A stretch of 64,000 bases of DNA, taken from positions 16,396 to 80,395 of the forward strand of contig JAKCCX010000004.1 of the NCBI GenBank assembly GCA_021838715.1. The letters run 5' to 3'. The notes beneath the pieces were generated by a model. It searched no databases and had not been told where the DNA came from. It saw only the letters and a program-made list of their open reading frames with translations. Below are positions 34,757 through 45,000 of this stretch, piece after piece. The stretch is from Pseudomonadota bacterium (GTDB taxonomy: Bacteria; Pseudomonadota; Gammaproteobacteria; Burkholderiales; Burkholderiaceae_F). Position 1 is the stretch's first letter; the number at the start of each line of letters is the position of its first letter. The position numbers were made by a program, and so were the translations under genes.

Positions 34757-35538
34757 CGGTCTCCGGCATTCCAGGCTGCAAGATATTCCTGCCAGTGCGG
34801 CGCGCCGATGCCCTGCAGGCTCGCCCGCACGGTCTCGACCTCGCGCGCATACGCATCCTCGCCGAGCGCGCCGCGCATCCGCTGAAACCGGCAATGGAGC
34901 AGGTAGGTGTTGACGACGTCGGTTTCGCAGTACGCGCGAATGGAGTCGATCCCGCCATCGAGGAACGCCCCCCAGACCTTGTCGCCCGACATGCCGAGCT
35001 TGCCGGCAAACCCGCAGAGCCGCGACAGGTCGTCGAGCGGCGCATTGGCCCGTGCCTGGTACATCGCCAGCACGTCCATCAGATCGCAATGCCGCGCGTG
35101 ATAGCGGTTGACGTAGTTGTTGTATCGGAAGTCGCGATCGTCGTCGCCGCTTTCCCAATAGCGCGCCGCGGCGACGCCATGCACCATCGCCCGATAGTGC
35201 AGCACCGGCAGATCGAAGCCGCCGCCGTTCCAGCTCACCAGCTGCGGCGTATAGCGGTCGATGAGCCGGAAGAAGTCGTGCACCAGCTTCGTCTCGTCGT
35301 CCTCGGGCGCGCCCAGGCAGCGCACGCGAAAGCCCGAATCGTCGCGGAACGCGCAGCCGATCGCGACGATCCGGTGCAGATGCAGCGGCAGGAAATCGCT
35401 GCCGGTGCGCTCGCGCCGTTCGGCGAAGGCCGCCGCCGCGGTCTCGGCGTCGGACAGCGGCGCCCACTCCGGCCGCAGGCGGCGCAGCCCGGCGACATCG
35501 GGAACGGTTTCGAGGTCGAAAACCAGGACCGGAGTCAC
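34753..35538 (-). CDS. 3'-5' exonuclease (PolB elongation-like family)
   Basis: VLVFDLETVPDVAGLRRL ExoI-like motif; VSWNGGGFDLPVL; CETDVVNTYLLHCRF. Confidence 0.85.
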   Translation of the reverse strand: MTPVLVFDLETVPDVAGLRRLRPEWAPLSDAETAAAAFAERRERTGSDFLPLHLHRIVAIGCAFRDDSGFRVRCLGAPEDDETKLVHDFFRLIDRYTPQLVSWNGGGFDLPVLHYRAMVHGVAAARYWESGDDDRDFRYNNYVNRYHARHCDLMDVLAMYQARANAPLDDLSRLCGFAGKLGMSGDKVWGAFLDGGIDSIRAYCETDVVNTYLLHCRFQRMRGALGEDAYAREVETVRASLQGIGAPHWQEYLAAWNAGDR

Positions 35539-36353
35539 GGTGCGGCGTTCATGGCGCCGAGGAAGGGCATCGGATCGAGCGGCACGCCGGCGCGCCGCAC
35601 CTCGAAATGCAGCGTCGACGGCGCTCCGCCGCCGCCCACGATCGCGATCGGGTCGCCCTGCTGGACCGCCTGCCCCTCATGCACGAGGTTGGAGCGGTTG
35701 TGGGCGTACACCGACACGATCCCGCCGGGGTGGCGCACGATGACCAGACGGCCATAGCCTTGCATCGATCCTGCATAGAGCACCGTGCCCGCCGCCACCG
35801 CAACCACGTTTTCGCCGCCGGCCACGGCGATATCGATGCCTTTGGAGGTCTTGCCGTCGAACTTGCCGACGACGTCGCCGTGCACCGGCCAGATCCACGA
35901 CCCCGCCGCCGGCAGGGCCCCCGGCGCCTTCTCCGACGGCACCGGCGCGACCGCGCCCGGGGTCACCGGGGCCGCCATCGCCATGCCGGGCGCTGCGGGC
36001 GCCGCGGACGGCGGCGGCGCCGACGTGCCGGGAGCGGCCGCACCGGTCACGGCGGCGGGCGCCATCGCCCCCTGCAAGGGCTGCGCCTGCACCGCACCCG
36101 GCGCGGCAAGAGGTTGCGCCTCCGGTTCCGCCTCGGGCTGCGCCGCCGGCGCCGATCCGCCCTGGGGGGCCGCCGCGGCGGCCCCCGGCGCCACCACGGT
36201 TTCCGCCGGCGCCGGACCGGCGTTGGCGGAAACCGAACGATCGATGATCGGCGGCGGCTGGTTGAGCGACACCTCGCTGCAGCCGCTCAGCAACGCCATC
36301 GAGACTGCCGCGCACACCATGCCATACGCCATCACTCTGCTGGACGGGTTCAT
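35535..36353 (-). CDS. nlpD: NlpD-like M23 peptidase/LysM-type lipoprotein
   Basis: Lipobox LSGC, Ala/Pro-rich linker, WPVHGDVVGKFDGKTSKGIDIAVAGGENVVAVAAGTVLYAGSMQGYGRLVIVRH. Confidence 0.88.
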   Translation of the reverse strand: MNPSSRVMAYGMVCAAVSMALLSGCSEVSLNQPPPIIDRSVSANAGPAPAETVVAPGAAAAAPQGGSAPAAQPEAEPEAQPLAAPGAVQAQPLQGAMAPAAVTGAAAPGTSAPPPSAAPAAPGMAMAAPVTPGAVAPVPSEKAPGALPAAGSWIWPVHGDVVGKFDGKTSKGIDIAVAGGENVVAVAAGTVLYAGSMQGYGRLVIVRHPGGIVSVYAHNRSNLVHEGQAVQQGDPIAIVGGGGAPSTLHFEVRRAGVPLDPMPFLGAMNAAP

Positions 36354-36384
36354 ATCCGCTCCTGTCACGCTGTCCACTCCACCA

Positions 36385-37110
36385 TCACCCGACGACACCG
36401 CCCAACAGCGGAACGAAGCGCACCGGCTCGACCGCATGGACGACCCACTTCCCGCGCGCATCGCGCGCCACCACCGACAAGGTCTGCCGCTCGGCACCGA
36501 CCGGGGCCACCACCACGCCGCCGGCGACGAGCTGCTCTCCCCACGCGACGGGAATCTCCTCTCCGGCCGCCGCCGCGATGATCGCGTCGAACGGCGCCTC
36601 CGCGGGCAACCCCGCGGCACCGTCGCCGAACACCAGGCGCAGGTTGGCCAGGCGCAGGGGCCGGAGGTTGTCGCGCGCCCGCTCATGCAGCGCGCGCACG
36701 CGCTCGATCGAATACACCGATCCGAACAACTGGGCGAACACCGCCGCGGCATATCCGCAGCCGGTGCCGATTTCGAGCACGCGCGCCGCGCGCGCGTCGG
36801 CGATCGCACCCAGCGCCAGTTCCGCGCTGCGCGCCACGATATAGGGCTGCGAGATCGTCTGTCCATGGCCGATCGGCAGCGAGCAGTCGTCGTACGCACG
36901 GCTCGCGAGCGCCGCATCGACGAAGGTGTGGCGGGGCACGGCCGTCAGCGCCGACAGCACGCGGGGATTCCGCACCCCCAGGGCACGGACGCGCTCGACC
37001 ATGCGGCCGCGCACCCGTTCCGAATTGAGGCCCAGATTGCCGGCCGGCGCGGCACCGGCCGTCGGACCGGCTGCGGGCCTGCCGTGGCGCAGCTTCACGG
37101 GGCGAGCCAC
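36385..37110 (-). CDS. pcm: Protein-L-isoaspartate O-methyltransferase (start uncertain, GTG 37110)
   Basis: [36 protein letters not shown]...[14 protein letters not shown]. Confidence 0.94.
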   Translation of the reverse strand: MARPVKLRHGRPAAGPTAGAAPAGNLGLNSERVRGRMVERVRALGVRNPRVLSALTAVPRHTFVDAALASRAYDDCSLPIGHGQTISQPYIVARSAELALGAIADARAARVLEIGTGCGYAAAVFAQLFGSVYSIERVRALHERARDNLRPLRLANLRLVFGDGAAGLPAEAPFDAIIAAAAGEEIPVAWGEQLVAGGVVVAPVGAERQTLSVVARDARGKWVVHAVEPVRFVPLLGGVVG

Positions 37111-37838
37111 CGTGCAACGGCATCCATCTGCTGCACATGGGTGAGATCGATCTGCAGCGGCGTCACCGACACGCAACCTTCCGCGATCGCATGGAAATCG
37201 GTGCCCGGACCGGCGTCGCGGGCCTCGCCCGCCGCGCCCACCCAGTAAATCGTCTCGCCGCGCGGGCTCGTCTGGCGGATCACCGGTTCGGCCTTGTGGC
37301 GCTTGCCCAGGCGGGTGCAGCGGATCGGCCCCATCTGCTCCGCCGCGATGTTGGGAATGTTGACGTTGAGCAGGAACGGCCCTTCCAGCGGGCGGTCCAG
37401 GAAGCGCTCGACGACCCGGGCGGCCACCTGACCGGCGGCCTCCCAGTTCGTGCGCCCCTTTTCCGCCCGGGAAAAGGCGATGGACGGAATCCCGAACAGG
37501 TAGCCCTCCATCGCCGCCGCCACGGTGCCGGAGTAAACCGTGTCGTCGCCCATGTTCTGGCCGTCGTTGATGCCCGACAGCACGAGATCCGGAACCCGGT
37601 CGAGCAGCCCCGTCAGCGCGATATGGACGCAGTCGGTGGGCGTACCGTTGACGAACCGGAAGCCGTTCTCGGCGCTGCGCACGCTGAGCGGCCGGCTCAA
37701 GGTGAGGGAGTTGCTCGCTCCGCTGCAGTTCTGTTCCGGGGCAACCACGGTGATGTCGCCGAAGCGGCGGACGGCTTCGACCAGCGCCGCAAGACCGGGC
37801 GCAAGGTATCCGTCATCGTTCGAGATCAAAATGTGCAT
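37095..37838 (-). CDS. surE: 5'/3'-nucleotidase SurE
   Basis: [24 protein letters not shown]...[24 protein letters not shown]. Confidence 0.98.
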   Translation of the reverse strand: MHILISNDDGYLAPGLAALVEAVRRFGDITVVAPEQNCSGASNSLTLSRPLSVRSAENGFRFVNGTPTDCVHIALTGLLDRVPDLVLSGINDGQNMGDDTVYSGTVAAAMEGYLFGIPSIAFSRAEKGRTNWEAAGQVAARVVERFLDRPLEGPFLLNVNIPNIAAEQMGPIRCTRLGKRHKAEPVIRQTSPRGETIYWVGAAGEARDAGPGTDFHAIAEGCVSVTPLQIDLTHVQQMDAVARWLAP

Positions 37839-37895
37839 GGGGCGGAATCTTACCGGCTGCGCCCCCCCTTACGCCAAACCCGGAGCAAAAACGAC

Positions 37896-38231
37896 ATGGA
37901 CGATGCAATCCTGGTACATACCACCACCGCGACCGCGGAAAATGCGCGCGCGATCGCGCGGGCGCTGGTGGCGGAGCATCTGGCGGCCTGCGTCCAGATC
38001 CACCCCGTCGAAAGCTTCTACCGCTGGGAAGGCGCGGTGCAGACCGACGCCGAGTTCGCGCTGCAATGCAAGACCTTGCGATCGCGGTACGATGCCGTCG
38101 CCGCCTGCATCCGACGGCACCACGCCTATGAACTGCCGGAGATCGTCGTCACGGCGATCGCCGGCGGGTCGAAGGAATACCTGGCGTGGATCGGGGAGTC
38201 CGTCTCGTCGACGGCGGCACCGTCATCTTGA
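37896..38231 (+). CDS. cutA: Divalent-cation tolerance protein CutA
   Basis: AENARAIARALVAEHLAACVQIHPVESFYRWEGAVQTDAEFALQCKT. Confidence 0.95.
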   Translation: MDDAILVHTTTATAENARAIARALVAEHLAACVQIHPVESFYRWEGAVQTDAEFALQCKTLRSRYDAVAACIRRHHAYELPEIVVTAIAGGSKEYLAWIGESVSSTAAPSS

Positions 38232-38282
38232 GGAGGATCCAGTCGTGTCAGCAAACCACACCCCCCTGCGCGCATCGCCATC

Positions 38283-39014
38283 GTGACCGGCGCCACGTCG
38301 GGCATCGGCGAAGCCACCGCCCGCGCCTTCGTCGGCGCCGGCTACGCCGTGATCGGCAATGGACGCACGGCGACCAAATTGCGCGCGATCGAGCGCGAAC
38401 TCGGCGACGCGTTCCACGGCGTCGAGGGAGATGCCGCGGATGCCGCGGTGATCGAGCGCCTGTTCACCGCCGCGCGCGACCGCTACGGCCGCGAGGCCGA
38501 CATCGTCGTCGCCAATGCCGGCCGCGGCCTGGGCGGATCCGTACGCAACGCCGACCTGTCGCGATTCGAGGAGATCCTGCGGCTCAACGTCCAGGGCGTC
38601 CTGGCGCTGATGCAGCAGGCGGCGCAGCGCATGGTCGCGGCGCAGGAACGGGGATATCCCACGACCGCGGCCGACATCGTCGTCCTGGGCTCGGTGGTCG
38701 GCCGCAACGTTTCGCCCTTCAGCGCGGTGTACGGCTCCACCAAGTTCGCCGTCCATTCGCTCGCCGAAGGCCTGCGCCGGGAGATCGGCCCGAAGGGCGT
38801 GCGCGTGACCCTGGTCGAACCCGGCATCGTCGTCAGCGGATTCCAGGACGGCGCCGGATACGATGACGCCCAGGTGCAGCACTTCCACGAGCATTTCGGC
38901 CCCTTGCTGCAGCCCGACGACATCGCACGCGCCATCCATTTCGTCGTGAGCCAACCGCCGCACATCCATGTCAGCGACATCCTGGTTCGCCCGACTCGCC
39001 AAGACTATCCGTAA
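38283..39014 (+). CDS. SDR family NAD(P)-dependent oxidoreductase; intact start would be GTG 38245 if a one-base frameshift in the C6 run at 38261-38266 is corrected
   Basis: (I)VTGATSGIGEATARAFVGAGYAVIGNGR...YGSTKFAVHSLAEGLRREIG (YxxxK). AGGAGG at 38231-38236 is spaced for GTG 38245. Confidence 0.85.
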   Translation: MTGATSGIGEATARAFVGAGYAVIGNGRTATKLRAIERELGDAFHGVEGDAADAAVIERLFTAARDRYGREADIVVANAGRGLGGSVRNADLSRFEEILRLNVQGVLALMQQAAQRMVAAQERGYPTTAADIVVLGSVVGRNVSPFSAVYGSTKFAVHSLAEGLRREIGPKGVRVTLVEPGIVVSGFQDGAGYDDAQVQHFHEHFGPLLQPDDIARAIHFVVSQPPHIHVSDILVRPTRQDYP

Positions 39015-40368
39015 TGCGTTCGGGGTGTGGCGCGACCTGGCCTCGGTCAGCGTGCCCACCCTGCTCGTCATCGCGCTGGCCTTCGGCGCCGCGATTCATT
39101 TCATCCAGCCGGCGCCGCCGGATACCGTCGTCATGTCGACCGGACCCGACGGCAGCCTGTTCGAGCGGTATGCCGAAGGCTATCGCCAGGTCTTCGCCCG
39201 CAACGGCATCACCCTGCGCCTGATCCCGTCGCGCGGCTCGGTGGAGAATCTCGCGCGGCTGGCGGATCCGCACCAACACATCGACGTCGCCTTCGTCCAG
39301 AGCGGGCTGCGGCGCATGCCGGCCGACGCGCACCTCGTTTCGCTGGGCAGCACGTCCTACGAGCCGCTCTTCATCCTGTATCGCGCACCGCGGGCGCTGC
39401 ACCGCCTTGCCGATTTCGCCGGCAGGCGCCTCGCCATCGGGCACCCGGGCAGCGGCACCGAAGCGCTCGCGCTGACCCTGCTCGAAGCCAACGGCATCCG
39501 CCGCGGCGGCCCCACCCGGCTGCTGCCGCTCGCCGGCGACGAGGCCATGCGCGCCGTGCTTGCCCATCGGGTCGACGCCGTGTTCCTGTCCGGCGACTCG
39601 GCCAAGGCCGGCGAAATCCGGCGCCTGCTGTACACGCCGGGCTTCCGCATTTTCGGATTCGATCAGATCGGCGCGTACCTGCACCGATTCCGCTACCTCA
39701 ATCGCGTCGACCTGCCGATGGGCCTCTTCGATCTTGGCCGCAACCTTCCCGACCGGCGCACGCCGCTGGTCGCGCCATCGGTGGAGATCGTCGCGCGCGC
39801 CGGCCTGCACCCGGCGCTCGTCGACCTGATGATCGAGGCCGCGCAGGAAGTGCATTCGCACGCCACCCTGCTGCAGGCGGCGGGCACCTTCCCCTCGCCC
39901 GAGGAACGCGACTTTCCGATGAGTGCGGAAGCCCTGCGCTATTACAAGTCCGGCAAGGGCCTGGCCTACCGCTACCTGCCGTTCTGGCTGGCCAGCCTCG
40001 TCAATCGCACGATGGTCCTGCTGCTGCCGGTCGTGATCCTGCTGCTCCCCGCGATGCGGGCGCTGCCCGGGATGTATGCATGGCGGGTGCGCCGCCGCAT
40101 CTACCGGCACTATGGAACCCTGGTGGCACTCGAACGCGAGTCCACGGACGTCCGGCCCGGAACCGCCGCCGCGGCCGCTTTGCTCGATCGGCTGAACCGG
40201 ATCGAGCGCGAGGTCATCGACATGAAACTGCCCAATCCGTTCGCCGACGAGGCGTACGGATTGCGGCAGCACGTCCACTTCGTGCGCGCACGGCTGTCCG
40301 GGGACCTTTCCGGCGGGAAGATGACCCCGCCGGCCGGTCCCGCGCGCCGCCCGCCCCGCTCACTCTGA
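38968..40368 (+). CDS. TAXI family TRAP-type solute-binding protein with C-terminal membrane segment
   Basis: VVMSTGPDGSLFERYAEGYRQVFARNGITLRLIPSRGSVENLARLADPHQHIDVAFVQSG; C-terminal TM LLLPVVILLLPAMRALPGMY. Confidence 0.85.
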   Translation: MSATSWFARLAKTIRNAFGVWRDLASVSVPTLLVIALAFGAAIHFIQPAPPDTVVMSTGPDGSLFERYAEGYRQVFARNGITLRLIPSRGSVENLARLADPHQHIDVAFVQSGLRRMPADAHLVSLGSTSYEPLFILYRAPRALHRLADFAGRRLAIGHPGSGTEALALTLLEANGIRRGGPTRLLPLAGDEAMRAVLAHRVDAVFLSGDSAKAGEIRRLLYTPGFRIFGFDQIGAYLHRFRYLNRVDLPMGLFDLGRNLPDRRTPLVAPSVEIVARAGLHPALVDLMIEAAQEVHSHATLLQAAGTFPSPEERDFPMSAEALRYYKSGKGLAYRYLPFWLASLVNRTMVLLLPVVILLLPAMRALPGMYAWRVRRRIYRHYGTLVALERESTDVRPGTAAAAALLDRLNRIEREVIDMKLPNPFADEAYGLRQHVHFVRARLSGDLSGGKMTPPAGPARRPPRSL

Positions 40369-41460
40369 CCCGCTTCCCTCCGGGAATTGCGAACCGCCAT
40401 CGGCCGGCGAGGATGGGGCCTCCTGGGCGCCGACGCTCAGCAATTCGTCGAGGAACACCTGGCCGACGGCCAGGATCACCGGGCCGACGAACAGGCCGAT
40501 GATCCCGAAGGCCATCGCCCCGCCGAGTACGCCGATCAAGGTCACCACCACCGGCTGGCGATTGCCCTTGCTGATGAGATAGGGCTTGATGACACTGTCC
40601 GCACCGGCAACCACCACCAGCCCCCAGGCCGCGAGGAAGATCGCATAACCGACGGCGTGGTGCAGGAACAGCCAGACGCCGGCGGGAATCCACACCAGGG
40701 GCGGGCCGATCGGAATGACCGAGAGAAAAAAGGTGAGGAAGCCGAGCAGGCTGGCCCCGGGCACGCCGGCGATCTCCAGCCCGATGAACATCAGCACGCC
40801 CTGCGCGAACGCCGTGGCGAGCAACGCGCGCACCACGCCGGCCGTCATCGTCCGCGCCGCCGCCAGCACCGTCAGGCCGGTCTCGCCGAACAGCGTGCCG
40901 AAGAGGCGCTGCAGGAAGGCGGAAATCCGCTCGCCGTCGAGATACAGGAAAAACGCCAAGACCAGGCTGAACAGCACGACCCACAGGCCACGGGTGAGCG
41001 CGCCGGCCGCGGAGCCGATCCAGGCCCGCGCCGGCAGCGATTCGACCGCGCGCTGCAGCTGGCTGACGGCGCCCTGGTCGCCCGCGATCACGCTGTCGAG
41101 AAAACGATAGATCGGGGGGCCGACCCACGGCACGGAACGGACGAAATCGGCGACCTCCACGGCAAGCCGATGCAACGATTCGAGCTGCGGGTGGATCTGG
41201 TCGATCAGCGAGGAGAGATTGCTCGCCACGAACATCATCGGAATCGCCATCACCGCCAGCAGCAGGGCAACCATCAGCGCCGCCGCGCCCGCCTTGCCGA
41301 TCCGGTTCCGCAGTACGGCGAAGATCTCCCAGGTCGAAAACGTGATGATCGCCGCCCAGGTCAGGGACAGCAGGAACGGCTCGGCGACGCGAAAGGCGGC
41401 GTAGCCGAGGGCGCCGACGGCGCCGATGGCGATCAACTGCCGGATCGGGATCTGGGTCAC
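40360..41460 (-). CDS. AI-2E family transporter (YdiK/PerM-like)
   Basis: Multi-TM permease; FLSVIPIGPPLVWIPAGVWLFLHH...DSVIKPYLISKGNRQPVVVTLIGVLGGAMAFGIIGLFVGPVILAV. Confidence 0.9.
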   Translation of the reverse strand: MTQIPIRQLIAIGAVGALGYAAFRVAEPFLLSLTWAAIITFSTWEIFAVLRNRIGKAGAAALMVALLLAVMAIPMMFVASNLSSLIDQIHPQLESLHRLAVEVADFVRSVPWVGPPIYRFLDSVIAGDQGAVSQLQRAVESLPARAWIGSAAGALTRGLWVVLFSLVLAFFLYLDGERISAFLQRLFGTLFGETGLTVLAAARTMTAGVVRALLATAFAQGVLMFIGLEIAGVPGASLLGFLTFFLSVIPIGPPLVWIPAGVWLFLHHAVGYAIFLAAWGLVVVAGADSVIKPYLISKGNRQPVVVTLIGVLGGAMAFGIIGLFVGPVILAVGQVFLDELLSVGAQEAPSSPADGGSQFPEGSGSE

Positions 41461-41515
41461 GGGCAACCCGCAGCGGACGCCGCGGCCGCAACGACGGCGT
41501 ATCCCGACCCCGCGA

Positions 41516-41920
41516 TCACGGGTTCCCCATCGCACTGCCGGCGGCGGGGCGGCGCGCCGCTTCCCACTGCACCGCGACATCGACCTTCTTCCGGGCCAGG
41601 GCCTCGATCCCGGCCGCATCCTTGGCCTGCCGCGCGCTTCCCGCCGGCGCGATGTCGTAGTCGGTGATCAGCTTCCGGGCCTGTGCCTCCCGCTTCTTCT
41701 TGACCGCGAGGTGGTGGCCGACGACACACCCGCCGATCGCGCCGATCACGCCGTGATGCCCGGCCACGTGCCCGGCCACGGCGCCTGCCGCAGCGCCCGA
41801 GAGGCAGCCGATCGCCTGCGCGCGCGGCGGCACCACTGCCAGCGACACGGCGACAGCGCCCGCCATCGCCACCATCAAGACCGATTCCCGATTCGATCGC
41901 ACTCCATTCGATTGCCCCAC
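41516..41920 (-). CDS. Glycine-zipper-like exported protein of unknown function
   Basis: IGCLSGAAAGAVAGHVAGHHGVIGAIGGCVVGHH glycine-zipper pattern after a hydrophobic N-terminal segment. Confidence 0.6.
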   Translation of the reverse strand: MGQSNGVRSNRESVLMVAMAGAVAVSLAVVPPRAQAIGCLSGAAAGAVAGHVAGHHGVIGAIGGCVVGHHLAVKKKREAQARKLITDYDIAPAGSARQAKDAAGIEALARKKVDVAVQWEAARRPAAGSAMGNP

Positions 41921-42008
41921 GACAGCCTCCGCACCCTTGTCCACGAAATCAGCCGGAGATGATAACGCCCGGGCCGCGCGCCGCCGAACGACGGCGCACC
42001 GCGGACCG

Positions 42009-45000
42009 TCATTGCGCCCGGATGTCGATGGCGCTGGGAATCGCCGCCGTGCCGGTGACCGAGATCGCCTTCGGCTCATCGATGTAGACGCGGCGATCCG
42101 CCACCCCGGCACGCACCAGCACGGCCTTGACGGCCTCCGCGCGATGCACGGCAAGTTCGCGCAGCGCGCGCCGGCCGGTTACGACGTGGAAACGCCGTTC
42201 CGCCGCGTCGGCCGCGGTGTCGTAGGCCGGATGCACGAACACGTTGAGATGCGGATGCGCGCGCAGCACGGTGCCGATCGCGTCGAGCTTCCGGCGTTCC
42301 GTCGCCGACAGCGCCGCGCTGCCGGGGGCGAAATCGATGTGGTGCAGCACGGTTTCCGGCATATCGCCCAGCAGGTCGGCGATCCAGTGAAACGGCGCCT
42401 CGATCGCCGAACGCAGGCTGTCGCGGATTGCCGCATAGACGACCTTGCGAATCACGAAGTTCGGATCGTTCAGATTGCCCCGCACCGGGACGTCGAGCCG
42501 GATCCGACCGCGATCGTTCTGCAGCACATCGATGATCGCCTGCAGCGGCAGGTCCGGTGCATCGGCACCGCGCACCTGCCGCCCCAGCACCAGCTGGTTG
42601 ATCTGCATCCGGTTCCGGCCGTCGATGCGGCCGTCGGCCACCGAGTAGTGCAGACGCAGATCGAGCATGCCCTGGTCAACGCGATATCCGGCGATTTCCA
42701 TCGCGAACGGATTGAGGGTCGGCATCTCGATGTCGCGGAAATGCACCGCGACGTCGGCCCGCAAGGGCTTGGCCATCGGTGCGATGCGGCCGGTCACGGC
42801 GACGTGGCCGTTGCGGTTGACGAATCCGTGCAGATCGATCCGTGACCAGGCCTGCGGCGTATCGCTGGCGAACGGACCGATGACGCCCGCCAGCCTGCGG
42901 ATGCGGGCGTGAAACGGCGACGTCAGCGTGGCATCGGTGAAGTCGACGGCGTCATCCGCGAATATCAGGCGGTCGACCCGGATCACCGGCGACGGCGCAC
43001 CCGCCGGGGCCGCCGCAGCGGAACCCGCCGCGCCGCGAACCGGCAACCCGGCCGCCCGCGAAACGACCGCAGGATGCCGGGCTTGCAGCAGCGCCTCCCA
43101 ATTGAGCCGGTGATCCGGTTCGATGACGATGCGCGCACGGATCCCCTCCGCCAGGACCGCAGGCACCTGCACGCCGCGCGGCCAGTCGAGGACGATGCGC
43201 GGCACGCGCACATCGCGCCACGACAGCATCGGCTGGCCGTCGCGCCGGTCGACGACGCGCAGCCGGTCGGCGGCGGCACGGCCGGCAAACCGCACCTGCA
43301 TCGGTCCCCGTTTCGGTAGCCGCACCCGCAACGCCCCTTGCGCCGAGACCATGCCGCCGGCGATCTCCACCGCCCCCGGCTGCGGCAACCAAGGCTGCAA
43401 GGCGCGCAGATCCAGCTCTTGCACGGCGATCGCGCCATCGGTGGCGAAGGGCTGGTACTGCAAGCCGCCGCGCCACGACCAGCGTCCCAGGCGACCGGCG
43501 CGCGCCGAGAACGCACGCACGGCGATGCGATGGCTGCGCAGGTCGACGCGCAGGTCTCGCGCGGCTGCCGCGGACAGCGTTCCGCGCACGCGGCCCCGGC
43601 GCCAGGAAAAGCCTGCCAGATCGACGCCGCCCACAGCGATCCGTTGCGCCGTCAGATCGGCGGTGCCTGCGGTCAGGGCGACCCGGCGTCCGGTTACGCG
43701 CAACGGGCCGGCGCCCTTCGGCGCCGTCCGGATGAGCGCCAGCGCATCCGCCGCCAGCGTCGCGCCCGACACCCGCCGCGCGCCCCAGTCGACGCCTTCC
43801 GCGCCCATGCGGATGCGACGCCCGGTCGCGCGCAGCGCGCCGTGGTTCCGTCGCGCGGGAACGCCAACCGTGGGAGCGTCGAACGCCACGGCGACGCCGG
43901 ACGCCTGCCGCGCCCGCCAGTCGACGCCGCGCACCATCAGCCGGAGGTCGCGTCCGGCGGCATGCAGCGATCCCCGTTGCCGCGTTGCCGCGACGGTCAC
44001 CGTCGGAGTGCCCAGGTCCACCACGAGGTCCGATGCGTCGCGGGCGGCCCAGTCGACAGCGCCCACCCCCACCTGCAGGGTTCGTGCGGCCGCATGCACC
44101 GCTCCCCACTTCCGGGTCGCCGCGACGGCCACCGCGGGAGCACCCAGATCCACCGCGAGGCCGGATGCGGCATGCGCCCCCCAGTCGACGCCGCCGGCCG
44201 TTACCCGCAGGTCCCGTGCGGCCGCGTGCACCGCTTCCCGGTGGCGGGACGCCGCGACGGCCACCGTCGGCGCAGCCCAATCCACCGCGAAGCCGGACGC
44301 GTCGTGCTTGCCCCAGTCGATGCCGCGTGCCGTGACCGCGATGCGCTGCCCGCCTGCCCGCATCGACCCGGCCCGCGGGGTCGCTGCGACGGCGACCGCC
44401 GGGGCATCGATGGTCACGGTGATCGCCGATGCCTGGCGCGCCGCGAGATCGACCGCGGCGGCCGCGTGGAGGTGCTGCCACCCCAGATGCAGGGCGTCGC
44501 CGCGTGCCAGCGCGGCATTGCGCACGTCGACCCCCAGGTCCCGCAGCGAAATCCGCATGGCACCGCCCTCGGAACGCCACTGCGCCGCCAGCGCGGCGTC
44601 GAGGTCTCCCCCGGTCGCCGTCCAGTCCGCGAGCTTGTCGCGCAGGCGTTGCGCCACCCACGGCAGGGAGAGGGCCTCGAGCTGCAGCCGGGCATCCCCG
44701 GTGGCATCGGCGATGTCCAGGTGGCCGTCGACATGCAGCGCCCCGGCCGGCGCGCCGGGCGAACCGAGGGTCAACGTCCCCGCGAACTGCCCCGCCTGCG
44801 CGCGCCATGTACCGAGATCCTGGGCATGCACATCGGGCACCGCGAACTCGATCGGCTCGGCGAGACCGGCCGCGACATCGGCCACGCGCACCCGCGCCGA
44901 CGACAGCAGGAAGCGCCCGATCCGCCACGGCGTCGGCGATGACGAGGCCGGCGCGGGCGCGCCGCGCCGGGGCAGAATGCGCTCGAATGCGAACCGGCCG

